From Pseudomonas syringae CC1557 (GTDB taxonomy: Bacteria; Pseudomonadota; Gammaproteobacteria; Pseudomonadales; Pseudomonadaceae): DNA of 64,000 bases. The notes below the pieces were generated by a model. The model was not told the origin of the DNA. It saw only the letters and a list, made by a program, of their open reading frames with translations, and searched no databases. The stretch is taken from contig NZ_CP007014.1 in the NCBI RefSeq assembly GCF_000452705.1, forward strand, positions 4,804,501-4,868,500. Direction: 5' to 3'. The translations under genes were made by a program, and so were the position numbers. Positions 49,701 to 54,210 of this stretch are shown piece after piece (the stretch's first letter is position 1; each line of letters opens with the position of its first letter).

Positions 49701-51301
49701 ACCCGCACGTGCCGGACCTGACGCCGGCCCATTTGGCCTACGTAATCTACACCTCCGGCTCCACCGGCCTGCCGAAAGGCGTGATGATCGAACACCGCAA
49801 CACCGTGAACTTCCTGACCTGGGCGCATCAATCGTTTGATTCGACGGTGCTGGCAAAAACCCTGTTCTCCACCTCGCTGAACTTCGACCTCGCGGTCTAC
49901 GAGTGCTTCGCGCCACTGACCTCCGGTGGCAGCGTCGATGTGGTCACTAATGTGCTGGCACTGCAGCACGGTGACCACGATGTCACGCTGATCAATACCG
50001 TACCTTCAGCCCTCAAGGCGCTACTGGAATCGGGGGGGTTGAGTGAAAGCGTGCACACCGTCAACGTCGCCGGTGAAGCCCTGAAACGCAGCCTGGTGGA
50101 AAGCCTGTTCCAGCAGACCCACGTCAAACGCCTGTGCAACCTCTATGGCCCGTCGGAAACCACTACGTATTCGAGTTGGGTATCCATGGACCGCGAACAG
50201 GGTTTTGCGTCGCACATCGGCAAACCCGTCGGCAACACTCAGTTTTACCTGCTGGATAAACAGATGCAGCCCGTCCCGCTGGGTGTTCCGGGAGAAATCT
50301 ACATCGGTGGTGCCGGTGTCGCTCGCGGTTATCTGAACCGCGACGACCTGACCGCTGAGCGGTTCCTGCGTGACCCGTTCAGCAAGGACCCGAACGCCCG
50401 GATGTACAAAACCGGCGATCTGGGCCGCTGGCTGGCAGACGGCAATATCGAATATCTGGGCCGAAACGATGATCAGGTCAAGATCCGGGGTTTCCGTATC
50501 GAACTGGGTGAAATCGAAGCCTGTCTTGCAAAACATGAATCGGTAAAAGAAGCAGTAGTCATGGCCCGCGATGATGTGCCGGGTGATAAGCGCCTGGTGG
50601 CCTACTTCACCGCTGATTCGGAAGTAAGCCTCGACGTACTGCGCGAGCATTTGCTGAATCAACTGCCGGATTACATGGTGCCTGCGGCCTATGTCAGTCT
50701 TGAGTCTCTACCGTTGACCCCCAACGGCAAGCTGGACCGTAAGGCCCTGCCCGCTCCCGATCAACAGGCCCTGGTCAGCCGTGAATACCAGGCGCCGCAA
50801 GGTGTAGCCGAACGGACCATTGCCGATATCTGGCAAGACCTGCTGGGCATCGACCAAGTGAGTCGTCATGACCACTTCTTCGAGCTCGGCGGTCACTCGC
50901 TGTTGGCCGTGAAGCTGATCGAACGCATGCGCCAACAGAACATGAGCGCCGATGTGCGTGTGTTGTTCAGCCAGCCAACCCTGGCCGCGCTGGCCGCAGC
51001 CGTGGGCGGCGGCATGGAAATCGTGGTGCCGGCCAACCTGATTCCTGAGCACTGCGAACGGATTACCCCGGACATGCTGCCGTTGGTGGACCTGACTCAG
51101 GACGCCATCGACCGCATCGTGGCCCAAGTGCCCGGCGGCGTAGGCAACGTACAGGATGTCTACCCTTTGGCACCGCTGCAGGAAGGTATTCTTTACCACC
51201 ACCTGATGGCCCCGAGGATGATCCATACCGGCGAACGGTACTGTTCAACTTTGACAGCCAGGAACGCGTGCATCAGCTCGCTGCGGCCTTGCAGACGGTG
51301 A
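31730..51301 (+). CDS. Giant non-ribosomal peptide synthetase, part 1 (modules 1-6 and start of C7; frameshifted)
   Basis: This frame encodes modules 1 to 6 (C-A-T each) and the first ~20 residues of the seventh condensation domain, then shifts frame and stops at 51299-51301. Each carrier domain has the phosphopantetheine serine in LGGHSLL. Adenylation domains carry YTSGSTGxPKG and NGKLDR. The break is in the C run at 51210-51213, which has four C where the homologous sites at about 38301 and 57650 have five; restoring one C joins this frame to the next CDS in register. I take the ATG at 31730 (AGG 7 bases upstream) as start; a TTG at 31688 or GTG at 31712 in frame are alternatives. No MbtH gene, exporter or LuxR regulator is adjacent. 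The intact protein would have about 9920 residues. Confidence 0.9.
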   Translation: MISADLPMFDNECQDFELTSPQQGIWFDQIANPELPYYNIGMILEIKGELDVPLFEKAFQLVVDRHDSLRLVLSVQGGNVRQRVLPYVKSQLSVVEFSGEQASEQHVKAYLHDVFRQPFNLVGEVLWEARLVRCGPNRYYCLHRYHHLICDGITVNLLLQAVADAYNGLLRDDQNPPQGNAYLSFIAEDQAYTESPRFERDKAFWTELYAELPPPLLQPRVAVADNRVAPSALSQMKIPRRLFNELAQFARGKNLSLAHIFISIISTYFCRTTGVDSIVIGMPVHNRTTAYQKNTAGMFSSLSPVRLDVDPEASFLQLMQATSASLRRSYRHQRFPIAELNRVLKLSQAGRRQLFDLSLSFESLDGNAVFGNSPTEIFREYSGYERLPLAISTCDYHPDKDVYLDFNFNTAFFTREEVQKIQTRILSMLTHVIEWQDTAVWHFPIMPKAEQQQLLLTFNAAEHLYPQDELIHTRFERQAERQPDACAVSDHTGKVLTYAELNREANQLAHHLIEKGIGLDDRVAICVERGPQMIIGLLGILKAGAGYVPLDPAYPAERLAYLLQDSSPAAVLVQAATADVLPLGSLPVINLDDTALQTQSVQNPHVPGLNASHLAYVIYTSGSTGLPKGVQVEHRNVARLFSATDAWFGFNANDVWALFHSFAFDFSVWEIWGALVHGAQLLIVPQLVSRSPQECYALLCDAGVTVLNQTPSAFRQLIAAQGENQQSHSLRQVIFGGEALDTTMLKPWYARPTNAGTQLVNMYGITETTVHVTYYPLLAADAERTGVSPIGRRIPDLQLYVLDAQREPVPLGVPGELYVGGAGVARGYLNRPELNEQRFLANPFSEQPGARLYRTGDLVRWLDDGNLEYLGRNDDQVKIRGLRIELGEIEAKLAAHEAVRDALAMAREDIPGDQRLVAYFIGDSEVSLDVLHDYLLAQLPDYMVPTAYVQLEKLPLTSNGKLDRNALPAPDQSSVVSREYQAPQGAKERAIAEIWQDLLGLDQVGRHDHFFELGGHSLLAVKLIERMRQIGLSADVRVLFSQPTLAALAAAVGGGTEVVVPANLIPEDCEHITPDMLPLVDLTQASIDQIVARVPGGAANVQDIYALAPLQEGILYHHLSAERGDPYVLKSVFAFQDQARLDAFSQALQQLIQRHDILRTSLFWEGLDESVQVVWRQASLGMETLDLDPAQGDISTQLQDRYDPRHYRLELGQAPLMRLVSAYDAPQKRIVSLLLCHHLVLDHTALDVMRDEIQALMRGEGHELPASAPYRNYVAQARLGVSLESHEAFFRDLLGDIDEPTLPFNLHDVQGDGSLIEEVHHRIDYTLSQRLRKQARQAGVSAASLVHLAWAQVLSKVTGKDTVVFGTVLMGRMSGSAGTDRALGMFINTLPMRIDVGHRGAQVSVKATHAQLSALLKHEHASLALAQRCSGVPGDLPLFSALLNYRHSGSEALSPEADAAWAGIQMLSGQERTNYPLTLNVDDLGEGFILNAQTVVDIGAQRVCNYMQAALQSLVEALEHAPQAPLHSLSILPEQERHQLIVEFNATALDYPLEQTIHGLFEAQVERTPQAVAVVHGDVRLSYRELNNRANQLAHHLRDIGVKPDSRVAICVERSESMVIGLLAILKAGGGYVPLDPTYPADRIAYMLQDSAPTAVLAQRTTLGLLTDVSVPLINLDDTALQAQSVQNPHVPDLTPAHLAYVIYTSGSTGLPKGVMIEHRNTVNFLTWAHQSFDSTVLAKTLFSTSLNFDLAVYECFAPLTSGGSVDVVTNVLAMQQGDHDVTLINTVPSALKALLESGGLSESVHTVNVAGEALKRSLVESLFQQTHVKRLCNLYGPSETTTYSSWVSMDREQGFASHIGKPVGNTQFYLLDKQMQPVPLGVPGEIYIGGAGVARGYLNRDDLTAERFLRDPFSKDPNARMYKTGDLGRWLADGNIEYLGRNDDQVKIRGFRIELGEIEACLAKHESVKEAVVMARDDVPGDKRLVAYFTADSEVSLDILREYLLGQLPDYMVPTAYVQLEKLPLTPNGKLDRKALPAPDQSSVISHGYEAPVGGIEIAIADLWQDLLGIDQVGRNDHFFELGGHSLLAVKLIERMRQIGLSADVRVLFSQPTLAALAAAVDGGTQVVVPANLIPEHCKHITPDMLPLVDLNQASIDQIVARVPGGGTNVQDIYPLAPLQEGILYHHLMAPEDDPYRRTALFNFDSQQRVQKFAEALQAVIDRHDILRTSVLWEDLDEPVQVVWRHAELSVEEIRIDPAAPNITAQLQEVLDPHHHHLDIREAPMMRIAYAHDPVNNRWAALLVFHHLINDATSLPVLAHEIEACMQGQEHLLPASVPYRNYVAQARLGVSLEAHEAFFCDLLGDIDEPTLPFDLHDVQGDGSVIEEVQHRIDDTLSQRLRKQARLCGVSTASLYHMAWAQVLGKVTGKDEVVFGTVLMGRMQGGDGADRSLGMFINTLPLRVELGNQGVRNGVKQTHAHLTALLGHEHASLVLAQRCSGVPAPTPLFSALLNYRHTDVTSSAAEGLGNWIDIERLKGTERTNYPLALNVDDEGLGFTFTLTCPIDIGAERIAGYVQTALESLVEALEHAPQAPLNSLSILPEQERNQLIVDFNATTLDYPLEQTIHGLFEAQVERTPQAVAVVHGDLRLSYRELNNRANQLAHQLIELGIGPDNRVAICVERSEPMIVGLLATLKAGAGYVPLDPAYPAERLAYLLQDSSPAAVLVQAVTADVLSLGSLLVINLDDTALQMQSVQNPHVPGLTPAHLAYVIYTSGSTGMPKGVQVEHRNVARLFSATDAWFDFNANDVWALFHSFAFDFSVWEIWGALVHGAQLLIVPQLVSRSPQECYALLCDAGVTVLSQTPSAFRQLIAAQGESQQSHSLRQVIFGGEALDTAMLKPWYARQANAGTQLVNMYGITETTVHVTYYPLLAADAERTGVSPIGRRIPDLQLYVLDAQREPVPLGVPGELYVGGAGVARGYLNRPELNEQRFLINPFSEQPGARLYRTGDLVRWLADGSLEYLGRNDDQVKIRGFRIELGEIEALLAKHESVKDAVIIAREDVPGDKRLVAYYTSPVSDETQNIETLRTHLQAQLPDYMVPAAYVRLESLPLTPNGKLDRKALPAPDLSSVISREYQAPQGATERAIAEIWQDLLGIDQVGRHDHFFELGGHSLLAVKLIERMRQVGLSADVRVLFTQPTLAALAAAVGGGTEIVVPTNLIPEECEHITPNMLPLVDLNQASIDQIVAHVPGGVANVQDIYALAPLQEGIFYHHLMASENDPYRRTVLFNFDSQIRVQQFAVALQTVIARHDILRTSVRWEDLDEPVQVVWRHAEMSVQEIRIDSEATDPAAQLQEALDPRHHPLDIRQAPMMRIAYAHDSVNDRWAALLVFHHLINDATSLPVLAHEIEACMQGQEHLLPVSVPYRNYVAQARLGVSLEAHEAFFRNLLGDIDEPTLPFDLRDVQGDGSELEEVRQEVEPDLARRLRQQAQSLGVSAASLYHLAWAQVLGKVTGKDEVVFGTVLMGRMQGGDGADRSLGMFINTLPLRVELGNQGVRNGVKQTHARLTALLGHEHASLVLAQRCSGVPTPTPLFSALLNYRHSDASSNAKGLGAWLDIERLKGTERTNYPLALSVDDQGQGFALTLTCPIDIGAERIAGYVQTALESLVNALADAPSSPLNTLPILPQDELQTLLVDFNATALDYPLEQTIHGLFEVQVERTPQAVALVHGDLRLSYRELNNRANKLAHQLIELGIGPDDRVAICVERGPQMIVGLLAILKAGAGYVPLDPAYPAERLAYMLLDSTPAAVLVQAATADVLTLGSLPVINLDDVALQAQSVQNPHVPGLTPAHLAYVIYTSGSTGLPKGVQVEHRNVVNLVQWGSLLCPTAQHGALLHKTSISFDASVWEIFWPLCSGLPLVLARPDGQHDPAYLARLIRERQVSVVQFVPVLLQQFLDLPDSSQCLSLTDIVCGGGELTVALARQVRQRLPWARLHNVYGPTETTVDCSSWTLEPHMPVPEATLPIGRPIGNTRLYVLDTHDQRVPLGVIGQLHIGGAGVTRGYLNLPHQQAERFIDSPFVNGDRLYRSGDLVRQQADGNIEYLGRNDDQVKLRGFRIELGEIESQLSECPGVREAVVLVREHRPGDKRLVAYLTAREGAVLSAPQLREQLSQRLAEYMIPSAFVTLARFPLTPNGKLDRRALPEPEDDAYASRGYEPPVGEIEHALADIWQALLGLDRVGRHDHFFELGGHSLLAVQLVSRLRQRFEVEVALRDVFAEPTLQGQARQVASARLTAQTPLTPVDRDLPLPLSWAQQRLWFLDQLDRAAGAAYHIPAGLRLRGRLDSEALQATLDRIVARHETLRTHFALHEGQAIQVIAPATQGFALATHDLRALDSAAQHETQHEAVERLAREEAVAPFDLSSGPLVRGRLVQLSETEHILLVTQHHIVSDGWSTGVLLQEIGTLYRAFSQGLADPLPALAFQYVDYAAWQRQWLQGENLHTQVDFWRQHLSGAPALLELPSDHRRPPLRSYAGGRVSLALSPALTAGLRQLGQRHGATLFMTLLVGWSSLLSRFSGQDDVVIGTPVANRPRSELESLIGFFVNTLALRIRPEGSLSVTALLEQVKAIMLAAHAHQDLPFEQVVEALQPPRSLAHSPIFQVMLALNNTPGGSELSLPELSLEPLQAPHTTAQFDLSLSLVEADGGLMGSLEYASDLFERATIERMAGHLQVLLEGMVADDQQSVGELPLLSCEQRRQVLESFNDTAVAYPADKLLHQLFEEQVARRPDALAVADETGSLTYGELNARANRLAHYLIGLGVQPDDRVAICAQRSLEMVVGLLGILKAGGAYVPLDPGYPSERLHYMLEDSTPVTVLVQGETRTLLGELAVPTLDLQGDDWEVEAEHNPVVPAITPQHLVYVIYTSGSTGKPKGVANQHDGVVNRLWWAQSEYRIGADDRVLQKTPFGFDVSVWEIFLPLLAGAQLVMARAGGHQDPHYLMEVIERRSISMLHFVPSMLQAFVNQTPAGRCSTLKRVLCSGEALPHALQLQGQAHFPKSELHNLYGPTEAAIDVTAWHYVAEQDIGIVPIGRPIANTQIYLLDAHGQPVPIGVSGEIHIGGIGVARGYLNRPELTAERFLEDPFSAEPAARMYRSGDLGRWLADGNIEYLGRNDDQVKLRGYRIELGEIESQLAGCHGVREAVVLAREHRPGDKRLVAYLTAQEGAVLSAAQLREQLSQGLAEYMIPSAFVKLARFPLTPNGKLDRRALPAPEDDAYASRGYEAPVGEIEHALAEIWQALLGLERVGRHDHFFELGGHSLLAVSLIERMRQIGLRADVRVLFSQPTLMALAAAAGGTGVVVPANLIEPGCLKITPDMLPLTDLTQDAIDHIVATVQGGVANVQDIYPLAPLQEGILYHHLMAAEGDPYLQYALFGFDSLERAQHFTAALQTVIARHDILRTSVLWEGLDEPVQVVWRKARLTLDTVLLESADGDIASRLYERFDPRQHRLDIRQAPLIHMVCAQDPDNERWVAMLRFHHLIDDVTSLAVISREVEACMLGQEHHLPASVPYRNYVAQARLGVSIEAHEAFFRDLLGDIDEPTLPFDLHDVQGDGSGVKEAHLPLDSSLSKRLRVQARQLGVSAACLHHLAWAQVLSRISGKDDVVFGTVLMGRMNSGEGADRALGMFINTLPMRINVGHQGAQASVQATHAQLSALLEHEHASLALAQRCSGVAAPAPLFSALLNYRHGAAGTASAEALYAWHGIEVLGGEERTNYPLTLNVDDLGDGFKLTALVAGQADAQRVCAYMQAALESLVEALEHAPQALLHSLSILPEQERHQLIVEFNATALDYPLEQTIHGLFEAQVERTPQAVAVVHGDVRLSYRELNNRANQLAHHLRDIGVKPDSRVAICVERSESMVIGLLAILKAGGGYVPLDPAYPADRIAYMLQDSAPTAVLAQRTTLGLLTDVSVPLINLDDTALQAQSVQNPHVPDLTPAHLAYVIYTSGSTGLPKGVMIEHRNTVNFLTWAHQSFDSTVLAKTLFSTSLNFDLAVYECFAPLTSGGSVDVVTNVLALQHGDHDVTLINTVPSALKALLESGGLSESVHTVNVAGEALKRSLVESLFQQTHVKRLCNLYGPSETTTYSSWVSMDREQGFASHIGKPVGNTQFYLLDKQMQPVPLGVPGEIYIGGAGVARGYLNRDDLTAERFLRDPFSKDPNARMYKTGDLGRWLADGNIEYLGRNDDQVKIRGFRIELGEIEACLAKHESVKEAVVMARDDVPGDKRLVAYFTADSEVSLDVLREHLLNQLPDYMVPAAYVSLESLPLTPNGKLDRKALPAPDQQALVSREYQAPQGVAERTIADIWQDLLGIDQVSRHDHFFELGGHSLLAVKLIERMRQQNMSADVRVLFSQPTLAALAAAVGGGMEIVVPANLIPEHCERITPDMLPLVDLTQDAIDRIVAQVPGGVGNVQDVYPLAPLQEGILYHHLMAPRMIHTGERYCSTLTARNACISSLRPCRR
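31778..34900 (+). other. NRPS module 1: C1-A1(Thr)-T1
   Basis: C1 differs from all others in the enzyme: it opens LTSPQQGIWFDQIANPELPYYN and its active site reads HHLICDG. As the first domain it could acylate residue 1 (lipo-initiation) or be an idle start domain. A1 runs from about 33090 to 34640. The ten Stachelhaus positions read DFWNIGMVHK, the established threonine code. T1 is at about 34748-34800. Confidence 0.8.
35029..38110 (+). other. NRPS module 2: C2(dual E/C)-A2(Ala)-T2
   Basis: C2 starts LAPLQEGILYHHLSAERGD, which carries the extended HH[IL]xxxxGD motif of dual epimerising/condensing domains; its second His motif is HHLVLDH. It should epimerise residue 1. A2 code reads DLYNNALTYK, close to codes assigned to alanine in pseudomonads. 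T2 is at about 37957-38010. Confidence 0.7.
38238..41370 (+). other. NRPS module 3: C3(dual E/C)-A3(Thr-like)-T3
   Basis: C3 opens LAPLQEGILYHHLMAPEDD, and its active site reads HHLINDA, so it groups with the dual domains though one Gly is replaced by Asp. A3 is nearly a copy of A1, but position 278 is Ser instead of Asn (DFWSIGMVHK), so the substrate is probably Thr with some doubt. T3 is at about 41221-41275. Confidence 0.65.
41500..44610 (+). other. NRPS module 4: C4(dual E/C)-A4(Gln-like)-T4
   Basis: C4 opens LAPLQEGIFYHHLMASEND. A4 code reads DAWQVGVVDK, nearest to glutamine codes such as DAWQFGLIDK; glutamate is possible. T4 differs from the other carriers (SLLAVQLVSRLRQRFEVEVALRDVF) as expected for a carrier that hands its residue to an LCL domain without epimerisation. 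Confidence 0.65.
44630..47800 (+). other. NRPS module 5: C5(LCL)-A5(Ser)-T5
   Basis: C5 is the only ordinary LCL domain in the chain: LPLSWAQQRLWFLDQLD, HHIVSDGWS, and NxxGFFVNTLALR. It accepts an L-residue, so residue 4 should remain L. A5 code reads DVWHLSLIDK, the established serine code. T5 is at about 47658-47710. Confidence 0.8.
47938..51020 (+). other. NRPS module 6: C6(dual E/C)-A6(Ala)-T6
   Basis: C6 opens LAPLQEGILYHHLMAAEGD (full extended His motif) and has HHLIDDV. A6 is almost identical at DNA level to A2 for about 1.35 kb (49260-50620 against 36356-37720) and has the same code DLYNNALTYK. T6 is at about 50867-50920. Confidence 0.7.
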
Positions 51302-54210
51302 TTGCCCGCCACGACATCTTGCGCACCAGCGTAATTTGGGAGGACCTCGATGAACCGGTTCAGGTGGTCTGGCGCCATGCCGAGCTAAGCGTGGAAGAGA
51401 TCCGCATCGACCCCGCGCAGTTGCAGGAAGCCCTCGACCCGCGTCATCACCACCTGGACATTCGTCAGGCGCCCATGATGCGTATCGCCTATGCCAATGA
51501 TCCGGTCAATGACCGCTGGGCAGCGCTGCTGGTGTTTCATCACCTGATCAACGACGCCACCTCGTTACCCGTACTGGCCCATGAGATCGAAGCCTGCATG
51601 CAGGGCCAAGAAGACCAACTGCCGGTCTCGGTGCCGTACCGCAACTACGTGGCGCAGGCGCGATTGGGCGTCAGCCTCGAAGCCCACGAAGCTTTCTTCC
51701 GCGAACTGCTCGGCGACATCGACGAGCCCACCCTGCCGTTCGACCTGCACGATGTTCAAGGCGATGGCAGCGAACTCGAAGAAGTGCGCCAGCAGGTCGA
51801 GGCTGAACTGGCCGGCCGCTTGCGCCAGCAGGCACAGAGCCTCGGCGTCAGTGCGGCCAGCCTGTATCACCAGGCCTGGGCTCAGGTACTGGGCAAAGTC
51901 ACCGGCAAGGATGAGGTAGTCTTCGGCACTGTACTGATGGGCCGGATGCAGGGTGGCGACGGCGCAGACCGCTCCCTGGGTATGTTCATCAACACCCTGC
52001 CGTTACGCGTCGAGCTGGGCACCCAAGGCGTGCGCAACGGCGTGAAGCAGACCCACGCCCGTCTGACCGCCCTCCTCGGCCATGAACATGCGTCTCTGGT
52101 ACTGGCTCAGCGTTGCAGCGGGTTGCAAGCGCCGACTCCATTGTTCAGCGCCTTGCTCAACTACCGGCACACCAGCGCACCGAGTAGTACCGCCGAGGGT
52201 CTGGGTACCTGGATCGATGTCGAACGGTTAAACGGCACGGAACGCACCAACTACCCGTTAGCCTTGAACGTTGATGATGAGGGCCTGGGCTTTACTTTCA
52301 CCCTCACCTGCCCGGTCGACATCGGGGCTGAACGGATCGCAGGCTACGTGCAAACGGCGTTGGAAAGTTTGGTCAAGGCATTGGAAGACGCCCCGTCATC
52401 CGCACTCAACACATTGCCAATCCTGCCGCAGGAGGAACTACAAAAACTGCTGGTGGACTTCAACACCACCGCGCTGAAATACCCTCTGGAGCAGACCATT
52501 CATGGGCTGTTCGAAGCCCAGGTCGAGCGCACACCGCAGGCGGTCGCCGTGGTGCATGGTGATGTCCGCCTGAGTTATCGCGAGCTGAATAACCGGGCCA
52601 ACCAGTTGGCGCATCACTTGCGTGATATCGGGGTCAAACCGGATTCCCGAGTCGCCATCTGCGTCGAACGTAGTGAGTCAATGGTCGTCGGTCTTCTGGC
52701 CATTTTGAAAGCCGGCGGCGGATATGTGCCGCTGGACCCGGCTTATCCTGCGGACCGAATTGCCTACATGTTGCAGGACAGCGCGCCGGCAGCAGTGCTG
52801 GCGCAAAGCACGACGCTGGCTCTGCTGACGGATGTTTCGGTGCCGGTCATTGCGCTGGATAGCGATAACTGGAAGGGAGAATCGGTCGCCAATCTGCTGA
52901 TCCCAGATCTGACACCGGCCCACTTGGCCTACGTAATCTACACCTCGGGTTCGACCGGCCTGCCAAAAGGCGTAATGATCGAACACCGCAACACGGTGAA
53001 CTTCCTGACCTGGGCGCATCAGTCATTTGACTCGACGGTGCTGGCAAAAACCCTGTTCTCCACCTCGCTGAACTTCGACCTCGCGGTCTACGAGTGCTTC
53101 GCGCCACTGACCTCCGGTGGCAGCGTCGATGTGGTCACTAATGTGCTGGCACTGCAGCAGGGTGACCACGATGTTACCTTGATCAATACCGTACCTTCAG
53201 CGCTCAAGGCGCTGCTGGAATCGGGGGGGTTGAGTGAAAGCGTGCACACCGTCAACGTCGCCGGTGAAGCGCTGAAGCGCAGCCTGGCGGAAAACCTGTT
53301 CGAGCAGACCAGCGTCAAACGTCTGTGCAACCTCTATGGTCCGTCGGAAACCACTACCTACTCAAGCTGGGTGGCCATGGACCGCGAACAGGGTTTTGCG
53401 GCGCACATTGGCAAGCCGGTCGGCAACACCCAGTTCTACCTGCTGGACGCACAGATGCAGCCAGTGCCATTGGGCGTGCCGGGAGAAATCCACATCGGCG
53501 GTGCCGGTGTCGCCCGCGGTTATCTGAACCGTGATGACCTGACCGCTGAACGGTTCCTGCGTGACCCGTTCAGCAAGGCCCCGAACGCCCGGATGTACAA
53601 AACCGGCGATCTGGGCCGCTGGCTGGCAGACGGCAATATCGAATATCTGGGCCGAAACGATGATCAGGTCAAGATCCGTGGTTTCCGTATCGAACTGGGT
53701 GAAATCGAAGCCTGTCTTGCAAAACATGAATCGGTAAAAGAAGCAGTAGTCATGGCCCGCGAAGACGTGCCTGGTGACAAGCGCCTGGCGGCCTACTTCA
53801 CTGCTGATTCGCAAGTGAGCCTCGACGTACTGCGCGAGTACTTACTGGCGCAACTGCCGGACTACATGGTCCCGACCGCCTATGTGCAGTTGGAAAAACT
53901 GCCGCTGACTCCCAACGGCAAACTGGATCGCAATGCCCTGCCCGCTCCCGATATGTCGTCGGTGATCAGCCGCGAATACCAGGCGCCGCAAAGTGCCGCC
54001 GAACGGGCCATTGCCGAGATTTGGCAAGACCTGCTGGATATCGATCAGGTCGGTCGGCATGACCACTTCTTCGAGCTCGGCGGCCACTCGCTGCTCGCCG
54101 TGAAGCTGATCGAGCGCATGCGCCAACAGAACATGAGTGCTGACGTGCGCGTACTTTTCAGCCAGCCAACCCTGGCCGCGCTGGCCGCTGCCGTGGACGG
54201 CGGCACGCAA
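51147..54210 (+). other. NRPS module 7: C7(dual E/C, frameshifted)-A7(Ala)-T7
   Basis: After correcting the C run at 51210-51213, C7 opens LAPLQEGILYHHLMAPEDD and has HHLINDA. A7 code is again DLYNNALTYK (Ala). T7 is at about 54057-54110. Modules 6 and 7 thus look like a recent duplication of one Ala module. Confidence 0.65.

Noticed and set aside
34646..51226. Many long minus-strand frames across the NRPS (up to about 350 codons)
   Set aside because: They repeat with the modules as mirror frames of the NRPS coding strand and show low-complexity His/Gln/Arg-rich translations; none resembles a protein family.
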